This document shows, in pieces, positions 1 through 7,785 of a stretch of DNA of 39,455 nucleotides. The notes beneath the pieces are model-generated. The model did no database searches. It was not told the DNA's origin and was given only the letters and a program-made list of their open reading frames with translations. Source of the DNA: Bacteroidales bacterium (lineage in GTDB: Bacteria > Bacteroidota > Bacteroidia > Bacteroidales > VadinHA17); contig PLNF01000130.1 in NCBI GenBank assembly GCA_003141715.1, positions 1 through 39,455 of the forward strand, in the 5' to 3' direction. Made by a program: the position numbers and the translations under genes. Numbering within the stretch: position 1 is the first letter of the stretch; each line of letters opens with the position of its first letter.

Positions 1-389
1 TAATAGCCCTGGCGCATCAGAAAGGGATCAAAGTGACTCCATTATCCGGACCTTCCTCAATAATATTGGCTTTGATATCTTCGGGCCTTAACGGACAAAA
101 TTTTACATTTAACGGGTATCTGCCTGTAAAGCCTGCAGAACGATCTGCAAAACTAAGCGAACTTGAAAAAAAGGCCGGAGAAGGATTTGCGCAGATATTT
201 ATGGAAACTCCATACCGCAATCAATCGATGGTAGAGTCAATTCTTGCGACATGTCGTAACGATACATTACTCTGCATTGCAGCCGACATAACCCTGCCGA
301 CTGAGTCGATAAGAACGATGAGGATTTCAGATTGGAAAAAAAGCCTGCCATTATTGAATAACAAGCTTGTGGTTTATGTAATGCAATGA
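1..389 (+). CDS. RsmI-like SAM-dependent methyltransferase, C-terminal part (5' end outside window)
   Basis: The reading frame is open from base 3 and ends at a TGA at 387-389, so only the last ~128 residues are present. The conserved GPSSIILALISSG segment, followed by FTFNGYLP and an METPYRN block, matches the tetrapyrrole-methylase fold of RsmI (16S rRNA C1402 2'-O-methyltransferase) and its close relatives. In RsmI the last block usually reads ESPHR, so this may be the second, shorter COG0313 paralogue seen in Bacteroidota rather than RsmI itself. The SAM-binding N-terminal half is not in the window. The gene converges on the FKBP gene, with only two bases between the stop codons. Confidence 0.75.
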   Translation, partial: IALAHQKGIKVTPLSGPSSIILALISSGLNGQNFTFNGYLPVKPAERSAKLSELEKKAGEGFAQIFMETPYRNQSMVESILATCRNDTLLCIAADITLPTESIRTMRISDWKKSLPLLNNKLVVYVMQ

Positions 390-391
390 TA

Positions 392-910
392 TTATTTTCC
401 TGGACCGGGAATGACTTTAACCAGTTGAACATCGTATAATAAAGGGGTATAACCCGGAATAGTATAATAACCGGAAGTGCCATAAGCAAGTTTTGATGGG
501 ATAAGTAAAGTTGCCTTCCCTCCTTCATTCATATACGAGATCCCTTCATCAAACCCTGCTATAATTTGTCCTTCAGATAATTCGAAAATAAGGTCTGCCC
601 CGCCTGCATTAGTATCAAATACGTTGCCGTTCAGGTATTTTCCTGTATACACAACATGGCAAGTATCACCTTTTACTGGTGCACGACCAGTTCCTGTAAG
701 TACATTCATATAATATAAGCCACTGGGTTCCAGCTTAAAAGTATCAGTGGGGTTACTACTAAGGTAATTCGCTATTGATTCGGTCTCAGCTTTTTCGTAT
801 TTTCTGGCCGGATCGCACGATCCAAGTGATATTAAGGCAATAGCTACAAAAAACAAAAGAATTGATTGATTGTGCTTTTTAATCATAGACATAGTTTTAA
901 ATAATTTCAA
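392..910 (-). CDS. FKBP-type peptidyl-prolyl cis-trans isomerase lipoprotein
   Basis: The 172-aa product catalyses proline isomerisation in exported proteins, probably in the periplasm. A hydrophobic stretch ending in ISLGSC is a lipoprotein signal, with Cys as the first mature residue. The C-terminal ~90 residues form an FKBP domain: VVYTGKYLNGNVFDTN, then FELSEGQIIAGFDEGI, then LIPSKLAYG. The first Met gives a long n-region; Met7 (892) or Met9 (886, MIKKHNQ) would give a more typical signal peptide, so the start is uncertain. It is the last gene of a minus-strand group with the GldI-like FKBP and the DHH phosphoesterase, 30 nt downstream of the former. The two FKBPs are paralogues. Confidence 0.85.
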   Translation of the reverse strand: MKLFKTMSMIKKHNQSILLFFVAIALISLGSCDPARKYEKAETESIANYLSSNPTDTFKLEPSGLYYMNVLTGTGRAPVKGDTCHVVYTGKYLNGNVFDTNAGGADLIFELSEGQIIAGFDEGISYMNEGGKATLLIPSKLAYGTSGYYTIPGYTPLLYDVQLVKVIPGPGK

Positions 911-940
911 TAAATTCTAAACGTAACGCTGGCCTAAATA

Positions 941-1492
941 TTATTTAGGCTGCAAGATATTAACATTATATACAATTACGGCTCTGGACGGGATCATTTT
1001 TCGGTCACCTACAAAGCCATATGCCAAAAAAGGAGGAATAATGAATATTGCTTCGGCTCCGGGTTTCAGTAATTTCAGACCTTCATTCAAACCAGGTTCT
1101 ATTTCACTTCTTCCAAGGATGATTTCCTTTGGACCCAGATCTTTGGATGAGTAGCATCTTGTGCCATCAAGAAGTGAACATTCATAGTCCATTACAATTT
1201 TATCGTTGTTTTTAAATACATTTCCTGATCCTTCCCTGATTATATGATACCAAAGTCCCGTAGGAGATTCATTCATTTTGAGGTTTTTGCGTTCAATATA
1301 ATTTTTTATTCTTTCCCTGTCTTTCCTTATAAGATATTTGTTAAGATCAGCCATTTCATTTTTTCCGGGTTTAGAGTTAATGTTGGCATTCCCCGGTTTT
1401 TCCCTGCATGAAACGAGGAAAACTGCTAACGCGAGAACCATAATATTTCCAAATTCAGGCCAGTTATGACTGATTTTCAAATCTCCAGACAT
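941..1492 (-). CDS. GldI-like FKBP-type peptidyl-prolyl isomerase lipoprotein
   Basis: A 183-aa lipoprotein with signal AVFLVSC and one C-terminal FKBP domain (MDYECSLLDGTRCYSS, EPGLNEGLKLLKPGAEAIF, PPFLAYGF). Length, architecture and the position between a DHH phosphoesterase and a second FKBP resemble the GldI group of Bacteroidota, which is linked to gliding motility in flavobacteria but also occurs in non-gliding relatives. The start overlaps the last 29 bases of the upstream DHH gene, which indicates translational coupling. An internal Met18 just before the hydrophobic core is an alternative start but would leave almost no n-region. No other gliding genes are in the window, so a motility role is not implied. 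Confidence 0.8.
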   Translation of the reverse strand: MSGDLKISHNWPEFGNIMVLALAVFLVSCREKPGNANINSKPGKNEMADLNKYLIRKDRERIKNYIERKNLKMNESPTGLWYHIIREGSGNVFKNNDKIVMDYECSLLDGTRCYSSKDLGPKEIILGRSEIEPGLNEGLKLLKPGAEAIFIIPPFLAYGFVGDRKMIPSRAVIVYNVNILQPK

Positions 1493-2489
1493 TTTCTTTC
1501 AGAACTTTAAGAAAATAAGCAATAGTATTGTCGAGAGTATCGTTAAACTCCCCTCCGGAAGCATTCATGTGGCCTCCGCCTGAAAAATATAATGACGCAA
1601 ATTCATTAGACGGGAATTGACCCTTTGAACGGAATGAGAGCTTTATGAAATTGTCTTTTTCAATGAATAACGCAGAGAAATTAATTCCTTTAATTGACAA
1701 TGGCATATTTACAAATCCCTCTGTATCACCCTTTACGTGGTTATATTCCTTTAAATCGTTTTTTGAAAGGTATATATATGCCGTTCTGAATTCCGGGATA
1801 ACCACCATTCTCTGGTTAAGAGCAAAACCCTGTAATCTTATCCTGTCACTGGAAAAATTATTATAGATCAGGTTGATTATCTTCTCTTTAATGATACCAG
1901 AATCGAGAAGATCTGCAACAATTCTGAATGTTCTGGAAGAATATGACCCATGCTCAAAATTCCCTGTATCTGTAATGATTCCCACATAAAGAGCTTCAGC
2001 ATAGGACCTGTTCATGAATTTTGCTCCATTTATTTCACATATAAGCTCATGGACAAGTTCCGATGTTGAACATTTTGCAGGATCGGATATTATCAGATCA
2101 GCAAAATTTTCAGGATCAAGATGGTGATCTATTACCACTTTTTTCGCATTAGATGCAGTTACAGAATCCTCTGCTTCACCCAACCTGCCGGACTGGTTAA
2201 AATCAAGCATCACTATAAGATCAGCCCTTTCAATCAGCAACTTATTTTTCTTCCTGTCTTTAATAAAAATATTTATTTGCTCTGCACCATCCATCCACTT
2301 CAAAAACTCCTGAAGATTATTAGGCGCCATCAGGGAAACATTCTTGCCATTAGCCTTAAAATAATGATATAGAGCCAATTGTGCACCAACAGAATCACCA
2401 TCCGGATTGATATGGCTTATTATTAATATATTCTCTGCTGATGAGAAAAGTTTCGATAATTCTTTTGTATATTTGGATAAATCTATCAC
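1464..2489 (-). CDS. DHH/DHHA1 phosphoesterase, NrnA-like (oligoribonuclease / pAp phosphatase)
   Basis: The 341-aa protein carries the metal-binding motifs of the DHH superfamily: HINPDGDS (His26, Asp30, Asp32), VMLDFN (Asp96) and DHH (121-123). A C-terminal DHHA1 domain holds the substrate-binding GGGHMNASGG glycine-rich motif. NrnA proteins degrade short RNA oligomers and dephosphorylate 3'-phosphoadenosine 5'-phosphate in the cytoplasm. The length is normal for the family (about 310-350 aa). It heads the minus-strand group with the two FKBP genes and diverges from ndk across an 84-nt gap. Which NrnA-type substrate it prefers cannot be read from the sequence. Confidence 0.88.
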   Translation of the reverse strand: MIDLSKYTKELSKLFSSAENILIISHINPDGDSVGAQLALYHYFKANGKNVSLMAPNNLQEFLKWMDGAEQINIFIKDRKKNKLLIERADLIVMLDFNQSGRLGEAEDSVTASNAKKVVIDHHLDPENFADLIISDPAKCSTSELVHELICEINGAKFMNRSYAEALYVGIITDTGNFEHGSYSSRTFRIVADLLDSGIIKEKIINLIYNNFSSDRIRLQGFALNQRMVVIPEFRTAYIYLSKNDLKEYNHVKGDTEGFVNMPLSIKGINFSALFIEKDNFIKLSFRSKGQFPSNEFASLYFSGGGHMNASGGEFNDTLDNTIAYFLKVLKENVWRFENQS

Positions 2490-2573
2490 TATTACCGGTG
2501 TTTATTCAAGTGGCTAAAGATAAAGAATATTCCTTAAGACCGATTCTATAGTTAAAAATCAAAAAATCTATAT

Positions 2574-2996
2574 ATGTACAGTGACTTTACTTTTTCGATT
2601 ATTAAACCAAATGCAGTAAGGACAGGCAAAACGGGACCTATTCTGGCTATGATAAACGAAGGTGGATTTGAAATTGCTGCAATGCGTATGGTTAAATTGA
2701 CCCTTCCGCAGGCTGAATCATTTTATTCTATCCATAAAGGAAAACCATTTTTTGACGATTTGATAGAGTTTATGACATCTGGACCGGTTGTTGTGATGAT
2801 TTTAAGACATGAGAATGCTGTTGATCAGTTCAGAAAGCTTATTGGAGCTACTGATCCTGCTAAAGCTGAACCCGGTACTATCAGGCGGACTTTTGCAGTA
2901 TCGGTACAAATGAATGCAGTTCACGGATCGGATAGTGTTGAAAACGCGGTTAAAGAAGCTAATTTTTTCTTTTCAGGAATTGAGAGGTTCTATTAA
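2574..2996 (+). CDS. ndk: Nucleoside diphosphate kinase
   Basis: This enzyme transfers the gamma-phosphate between nucleoside triphosphates and diphosphates to balance NTP pools. The 140-aa sequence has the full family signature: SIIKPNAV near the N terminus, the GKPFFDDLIEFMTSGP segment, a DPAKAEPGTIRR loop and NAVHGSDS with catalytic His117, which forms the phosphohistidine intermediate. The length is normal. It stands alone on the plus strand between divergent nrnA-like and the 582-aa gene. The Kpn loop has an insertion-free short form. There is little ambiguity. Confidence 0.95.
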   Translation: MYSDFTFSIIKPNAVRTGKTGPILAMINEGGFEIAAMRMVKLTLPQAESFYSIHKGKPFFDDLIEFMTSGPVVVMILRHENAVDQFRKLIGATDPAKAEPGTIRRTFAVSVQMNAVHGSDSVENAVKEANFFFSGIERFY

Positions 2997-3061
2997 TAAA
3001 GTACCCCTATCTCACCTGTTTTACCCCACCCTTCCAAACTTTATAGCCCGGTTTGTGTTAT

Positions 3062-3069
3062 TAGATTTG
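3062..3069 (+). promoter_or_regulatory. Candidate Bacteroidota -7 element (TAGATTTG)
   Basis: TAGATTTG matches TAnnTTTG exactly and ends 19 nt before the ATG at 3089. No good TTTG -33 element lies 19-21 nt upstream, and such octamers arise often by chance in AT-rich DNA. Confidence 0.35.
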
Positions 3070-3088
3070 TAGAATATTAAGTCATTAT

Positions 3089-4837
3089 ATGGATTCAACC
3101 TTCACAAAAGACTTTTCAGATAAAAAGATTCTGGAAAAGTACTCTTCGGCTTTCACTCTTTCGGACATGGAGATCTTTATTTTTCCCCAACTTTTCTATC
3201 CTCTAATTCTTGCAGATATTATGTCGCCTGAATTGTGGAGATGGAGGGATGATCAATGGTTTAATGATATTGAGAAAAAAAGCTTCACTGTTAAAGCCAA
3301 CCGGATAAAACAGTATATCATTCAGAACTATGTTTTTAATCTTGATCTCTCAACATGGGGCCTGACATCTAAGAGTACAGAAATCGCACGGTTTAGCGAT
3401 TTTTTCGATATGGATATGCTCAAACAGTCAAATGCTCTCTTTGGGTATGAGGGAGATAAATACTATTTTGATATTGACATCCGAAAACATTTTGGTCTCG
3501 ACAAGTACGACTCTGACATAATACCATACTGGAAAACTGAAACCATTGAAGCTATGAGAGCTTTCAGTCACAAAGCGAATTTCATAACCGGAGCTGGTGA
3601 ATGTGTTTCACTATCTGCTCTTTACGCTGCAGCAATGTTTGTTGTTGGAAGAGTGCCTCTGGAGAAGATTTTCCTGATAGCCACACCTCTTCATTCACAG
3701 AATTTCATTATTGAAAAAGATGGATTAATAACCAATAACCGCAGGATTGTAACGAAAAACATGTGGTATAACGGAACCTCTCTTTCTGAGAAAGCAAGAA
3801 GGGCGATGGAGAATGAAAAGGTTACAATCGTTTCCCATATCTCCGGTTATATACATACTTTATATAAAGAGGCAACAATTGACCAGAATGCTTATAGTCT
3901 CTTTTCAGAAAAGCTTAAGGAGTTTCTTGTAACTGAACTGACCAGTCTCATTTTTATAAATTTCCTTCGTTTTAAATCAAAATATAAAACTCTTTTCCAG
4001 TATAGGTGTGAATGTTCAGGTACAGTGAGATACATCTCGCTCGAAAAAATGTTTGAATATGAACATACAAGTAAATTCAATGTTTCCGCTGAAACACGCG
4101 GTTCCCTGGTAAAAGAAATTGAAGGAGATGACTTTCACCTTAGCCCCATTCAATGGAAAATTATGCTTAATGATATTGAGGCGATACTTGACAGACATTC
4201 CGGAAAAAGTCTGAAAGAAATTGAAAATGAATTTATTAAGAAAACAGGAACCGAATATGAAGAAATCATTCAGGAGATGTTCAAAGAGCTAAATGATTTT
4301 ATCTTCATTGATCCAAAAATTCCTGATCCTGAAAAGAACTATTCAGTCACAGACAGGCTTGATATTACAATTGAAAATAGCCGGGAAGAGATAATTAATC
4401 TGATAACAAGTAAACAGGAGAATTCAGAAATCGCTCAACTGGCACTTTATGTCTACAGGGATATGGATAAAATAGACTGGCGCCCATTCATTAAAGCAGC
4501 TATTGAGAGGAACCCTGTTTCTTTCGGCGACCTTAACGAAAAAAATAATTATGAAGTTTACTCATTACTTAAAGAGCTGCCTCAGGAATCAATATATGAC
4601 GGGAACAGGTTGGCATTGCCCGATGAAGTTTGGAATTTCAGGCGTGGTGACGGAATAGAAAAAGCTTTCTTACTTGCTGACTTTCTTCTTCATAAAGATA
4701 AGTCTTCAACAATTTCAATTGAAATCAAAAACAGTAAAGTTATTTTATCGTCCGGACGACATGAATTTCATTTCACCTCACATAAAAACCTGAAGAAATC
4801 TATCCAGATAAGAGGAACTGATTATAAGATCGTTTGA
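3089..4837 (+). CDS. Conserved hypothetical protein with a transglutaminase-like Cys-His core
   Basis: I do not recognise a characterised family. The 582-aa protein has no signal peptide or membrane segment, so it is probably cytoplasmic. Residues 167-206 read like a transglutaminase/papain-like core: GAGECVSLSALYAAAM with Cys172 at the start of a helix, then about 30 residues later TPLHSQNFII with His202, and an acidic residue (Asp211) shortly after. The rest is mixed helical sequence with no motif I can name; a C-terminal ~70-residue part is beta-rich. It could be an active cysteine hydrolase or a catalytically dead structural relative. It is monocistronic and converges with the DUF721-recF pair. 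Confidence 0.6.
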   Translation: MDSTFTKDFSDKKILEKYSSAFTLSDMEIFIFPQLFYPLILADIMSPELWRWRDDQWFNDIEKKSFTVKANRIKQYIIQNYVFNLDLSTWGLTSKSTEIARFSDFFDMDMLKQSNALFGYEGDKYYFDIDIRKHFGLDKYDSDIIPYWKTETIEAMRAFSHKANFITGAGECVSLSALYAAAMFVVGRVPLEKIFLIATPLHSQNFIIEKDGLITNNRRIVTKNMWYNGTSLSEKARRAMENEKVTIVSHISGYIHTLYKEATIDQNAYSLFSEKLKEFLVTELTSLIFINFLRFKSKYKTLFQYRCECSGTVRYISLEKMFEYEHTSKFNVSAETRGSLVKEIEGDDFHLSPIQWKIMLNDIEAILDRHSGKSLKEIENEFIKKTGTEYEEIIQEMFKELNDFIFIDPKIPDPEKNYSVTDRLDITIENSREEIINLITSKQENSEIAQLALYVYRDMDKIDWRPFIKAAIERNPVSFGDLNEKNNYEVYSLLKELPQESIYDGNRLALPDEVWNFRRGDGIEKAFLLADFLLHKDKSSTISIEIKNSKVILSSGRHEFHFTSHKNLKKSIQIRGTDYKIV

Positions 4838-4860
4838 ATGTCTTGGAGTCTTCAGACGGA

Positions 4861-4877
4861 GCCCCGCTTTGCGGGGT
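4861..4877. repeat. GC-rich hairpin between convergent genes
   Basis: CCCCGC TTT GCGGGG (4862-4876) forms a perfect 6-bp stem with a 3-nt loop, extended by a G-T wobble. It is strikingly GC-rich for this region. It sits between the convergent 582-aa and DUF721 genes. No T-run follows on either strand, so it is not a canonical intrinsic terminator, but it may still act as a bidirectional 3'-end structure. Confidence 0.5.
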
Positions 4878-4917
4878 AAAATCCGCGACAGACAGCGAAG
4901 CGTTAAAACTTAATATA

Positions 4918-5208
4918 TCACCGAAGAACAATATCTTTAATTACCTCGCTCCCGGCCTTTTTATTTAACTTCTCCCGAAGGGTTTCCCTTAGCATCAGCA
5001 ATTCATTTCTGACAACTGATGAATTCAAATGGACATATAAAATATGATCTTTAATAAAGATTTTTGTCGTCCGGGAGCTAATAGCTCTTCCAACAATTTC
5101 TTCCCAGGAGTTAATGACGGCTACCTCGCTTAGTTTTTCACCAAGATTCATCTCCTTAATGTAATCATTAATAGCTTCGGCTAGTGATATGGTTTTACTT
5201 CGTCTCAT
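4918..5208 (-). CDS. DUF721 / DciA-like protein
   Basis: A 96-aa protein of the DUF721 family: the WEEIVGRAISSRT segment is followed by IFIKDHILYVHLNSSVVRNEL and LREKLNKKAG. DciA proteins of this family help load the replicative helicase in bacteria lacking DnaC/DnaI, and DUF721 genes commonly neighbour recF or dnaA. Its ATG overlaps the recF stop by four bases (ATGA), so it is translationally coupled to recF. The protein consists of the DUF721 (KH-like) domain only. The helicase-loading role is family knowledge and is not shown here. Confidence 0.8.
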   Translation of the reverse strand: MRRSKTISLAEAINDYIKEMNLGEKLSEVAVINSWEEIVGRAISSRTTKIFIKDHILYVHLNSSVVRNELLMLRETLREKLNKKAGSEVIKDIVLR

Positions 5209-6332
5209 TTAATTGCCTTACCATTATGAATTACTTCCTCGATTCCATTTCCTGCAATCCTGAAAAGTTTATAATCAGTCTTGTGGGAAGATAATATATC
5301 CTGCAGACGGTTCTGGTGAGTATCAGTAATAAATATCTGTCCAAACCTTTGATTACCAACCAGTCTTATAATTTGTTCGACACGATCAGCGTCAAATTTA
5401 TCGAAGATGTCATCAAGCAGTAATATAGGCGAAAAGCCTGCTTTCCTTTTTATATAATCGAATTTTGCAAGCTTCAGAGCAACCAGGTATGATTTCTGTT
5501 GTCCCTGGGAACCAAGTGACTTCACTGAAAAATCATTCATCTCCAGGAGCAAATCATCTTTATGAATTCCAACAGTAGTATATTCAAGATACCTGTCCTT
5601 GTTTAAGGAGTACTGAAGTGCCTCCGGAAAATTACCCTCTGAAAGATGCGACCGGTATTTCAGTCTGACGGATTCTTTGCCGGAGGAGATCAGGGAATAA
5701 TATTCCTGAAAAACCGGAATGAGCTCATTGACAAGAATATCTCTTTCGTTGTAGACATAATTACCATATTTCACAAGTTGGGCATCCCATACTGAAATAA
5801 TATCGACATCGACCTTGCCTGATGAATTAATATCTTTCAACAACTTATTTCTCTGCTGAAGAGCCTTATTATACCTTAGCACAGAATCGAGATATTCAGC
5901 ACTATACTGACTAATTATTTTATTCATAAACTTTCGTCGGTCCTCGCTTCCCTCAGTTATCAGAGCGCTGTCTGCCGGAGATATCATCACTACGGGGTAT
6001 CTCCCTACATGGTCAGAAAGTTTTTGATACTCCTTCCCGTTCCTTTTTAACAATTTCTGTTTTTGCTTTTGGAAAGCACAATAAATCTGATCTTCTTCGT
6101 CATCCCGTACAAATGTTCCCCGGATAATGAAATAGTCTTCTCCATGTCTTATACTGATACTATCAATGCTATTAAAAAAACTTTTTGTAAGTGACAGGTA
6201 ATGAATGGCATCAAGAATATTAGTCTTACCTACACCGTTATTGCCTACAAAACAGTTAATCTTTGGTGAAAACTCAAGCTCATTCAGCTCGTAGTTTTTA
6301 AAATTGGTCAGGGCAATTTTTTTAAGATGCAT
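5205..6332 (-). CDS. recF: DNA replication and repair protein RecF
   Basis: RecF is an SMC-like ATPase that binds gapped DNA and, with RecO and RecR, loads RecA. The 375-aa sequence starts with LKKIALTNFKNY, then the Walker A motif GNNGVGKTN (residues 30-38). The signature SLGSQGQQKSYLVALKLAKF precedes Walker B LLLLDDIFDKFD, and a D-loop/His region (ITDTHQNRL) follows. The length is typical. It is the first gene of a two-gene unit with the DUF721 gene. A possible minus-strand promoter lies at 6389-6396, and an AAAAAGT heptamer tract lies just upstream of the start. Confidence 0.95.
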   Translation of the reverse strand: MHLKKIALTNFKNYELNELEFSPKINCFVGNNGVGKTNILDAIHYLSLTKSFFNSIDSISIRHGEDYFIIRGTFVRDDEEDQIYCAFQKQKQKLLKRNGKEYQKLSDHVGRYPVVMISPADSALITEGSEDRRKFMNKIISQYSAEYLDSVLRYNKALQQRNKLLKDINSSGKVDVDIISVWDAQLVKYGNYVYNERDILVNELIPVFQEYYSLISSGKESVRLKYRSHLSEGNFPEALQYSLNKDRYLEYTTVGIHKDDLLLEMNDFSVKSLGSQGQQKSYLVALKLAKFDYIKRKAGFSPILLLDDIFDKFDADRVEQIIRLVGNQRFGQIFITDTHQNRLQDILSSHKTDYKLFRIAGNGIEEVIHNGKAIK

Positions 6333-6344
6333 GAAAATTAAAGG

Positions 6345-6365
6345 AAAAAGTAAAAAGTAAAAACA
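6345..6365. repeat. Short heptamer word tract (AAAAAGT)
   Basis: Three consecutive 7-nt words (AAAAAGT twice, then AAAAACA) lie immediately upstream of recF. The word is the reverse complement of the ACTTTTT phase seen at 12600-12613, so it belongs to the same family of border repeats. Confidence 0.45.
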
Positions 6366-6388
6366 AATAATTATTAGGATTTAAGTTT

Positions 6389-6396
6389 CAAAGTTA
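6389..6396 (-). promoter_or_regulatory. Candidate -7 element for recF (TAACTTTG on the minus strand)
   Basis: CAAAGTTA on the plus strand is TAACTTTG on the minus strand, an exact TAnnTTTG match 57 nt upstream of the recF ATG. No clear -33 element is visible at the expected distance. Confidence 0.35.
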
Positions 6397-6556
6397 GAAA
6401 AAGATATGGACGATCAGAACTTATTCCTGTAAAGAAATTACAATATTTCATCCTGTAACTCACAATAAAATCATTGATATTCAAGACGATAATAAATATT
6501 TTGGAACTGCTGAGATATTCATTAAATTAAATGTTTTAAAATTGGTTGAAAAAAAT

Positions 6557-6564
6557 TACTTTTG
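6557..6564 (+). promoter_or_regulatory. Candidate -7 element (TACTTTTG) for the TPR-ribH unit
   Basis: TACTTTTG fits TAnnTTTG and predicts a start near 6571, giving a leader of about 30 nt before the ATG at 6602. The -33 position is only T-rich (GTTTT near 6533). Confidence 0.5.
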
Positions 6565-6601
6565 CGGTGGTAAATTCAGAAGTTAAATATTTAAGACCAG
6601 T

Positions 6602-7288
6602 ATGGCAAAAAGTAAAAAGGATGTAAATCCATCGACCATCTCCAGTGTTGAGGAGACACTTACCAGAACCGAGCAATATCTTGAAGAAAATTATAAAACC
6701 CTGTTAATTGGATTGGCTGTAATAGTTTTATTGGTTGGTTTGGGCTGGCTTGGCAAACTCTATCTTAACAAAAGAAACGATGAAGCCCAGTCTCAGATGT
6801 TCCAGGCAGAAAAGTATCTTGAATTAGATTCTTTGAAACTTGCCCTGAATGGTGATGGTAATTATCTTGGTTTTCTGGATATAGCCAGGGATTATAAATT
6901 TACCAATTCGGGTAACCTTGCTAAATACAGTGCCGGAATATGCTATCTGCATCTGGGTAATTATAATGAAGCTATTGAATTTCTCAACAAATATTCAAAG
7001 AAAGATAAAGTTATAGGATCATTGGCTATCGGGGCAACCGGTGACGCATATGTTGAGTTAGGTGATCTTGAAAAGGGTGTTTCAAAATATATTGAAGCAG
7101 CAGATTTTGCTAAGAATTCTTTTAATACACCTTTGTTCCTCATGAAGGCCGGCGAGATATATGAGTTGACAGGTAAATTCAGTGAAGCTTTAAAATTATA
7201 TGAAAGAATTGAGAATCAGTATCCGGAGAGCACTGAAGGTACAACAATTGAAAAATATATTGCAAGAGTAAAACTGCTAATCAAGTAG
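6602..7288 (+). CDS. Membrane-anchored tetratricopeptide repeat protein (YfgM-like architecture)
   Basis: The 228-aa protein has a short cytoplasmic N terminus, one transmembrane helix (about residues 34-55, LLIGLAVIVLLVGLGWLGKL) and a C-terminal TPR region: YSAGICYLHLGNYNEAIEFL, AIGATGDAYVELGDLEKGVSKY and MKAGEIYELTGKFSEALKLY. This N-in, single-helix, periplasmic-TPR layout matches YfgM-type proteins, which in E. coli accompany the SecYEG translocon and periplasmic chaperones. That role is inferred from architecture only. It is followed after six bases by ribH on the same strand. Confidence 0.75.
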   Translation: MAKSKKDVNPSTISSVEETLTRTEQYLEENYKTLLIGLAVIVLLVGLGWLGKLYLNKRNDEAQSQMFQAEKYLELDSLKLALNGDGNYLGFLDIARDYKFTNSGNLAKYSAGICYLHLGNYNEAIEFLNKYSKKDKVIGSLAIGATGDAYVELGDLEKGVSKYIEAADFAKNSFNTPLFLMKAGEIYELTGKFSEALKLYERIENQYPESTEGTTIEKYIARVKLLIK

Positions 7289-7294
7289 CTGTTC

Positions 7295-7783
7295 ATGGGC
7301 ACTACAAATCTATCAGCTTATAATCCCGAACTTGTTCCTGATGCCAGTGAAATGCGATTTGGCATTGTAGTTTCAGATTGGAACAAGGAGGTAACCTGGT
7401 CATTACTTGACGGTACGGTCAAAACCCTCAAAAAACATGGAATGACTGATAAAAATATAGTGGTAAAACACGTACCGGGTAGTTTTGAACTCACACTTGG
7501 CGCCCAGTTTCTGGCAGAGTACGATGACCTTGATGCTGTTATCTGTCTCGGGTGTGTTATCCAGGGGGAAACGCCTCATTTCAAATATATTTGCCAGGGA
7601 GTAACACAAGGAATAACCCAACTTAACCTCGAATATAATTTACCTTTTATTTTTGGTGTCCTTACAACTAACACGCAACAACAGGCAGAAGACAGATCCG
7701 GAGGAAAACTTGGAAATAAAGGCGATGAAGCAGCTGTTACAGCTATAAAAATGGCGGCACTGCAACGTGAAACTGAGAAATGA
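7295..7783 (+). CDS. ribH: 6,7-dimethyl-8-ribityllumazine synthase
   Basis: RibH condenses 5-amino-6-ribitylaminouracil with 3,4-dihydroxy-2-butanone 4-phosphate, the penultimate step of riboflavin synthesis. The 162-aa sequence has the expected blocks: [37 protein letters not shown] (catalytic His in the PHF turn) and [18 protein letters not shown]. The length is normal for the icosahedral subunit. It begins six bases after the TPR gene, so the two are probably co-transcribed. It converges with the channel gene, leaving two bases between stops. Confidence 0.95.
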   Translation: MGTTNLSAYNPELVPDASEMRFGIVVSDWNKEVTWSLLDGTVKTLKKHGMTDKNIVVKHVPGSFELTLGAQFLAEYDDLDAVICLGCVIQGETPHFKYICQGVTQGITQLNLEYNLPFIFGVLTTNTQQQAEDRSGGKLGNKGDEAAVTAIKMAALQRETEK

Positions 7784-7785
7784 GA

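Noticed and set aside
4861-4877. Classical intrinsic terminator
   Set aside because: The stem is strong, but no T-run follows on either strand, so I list it only as a hairpin.
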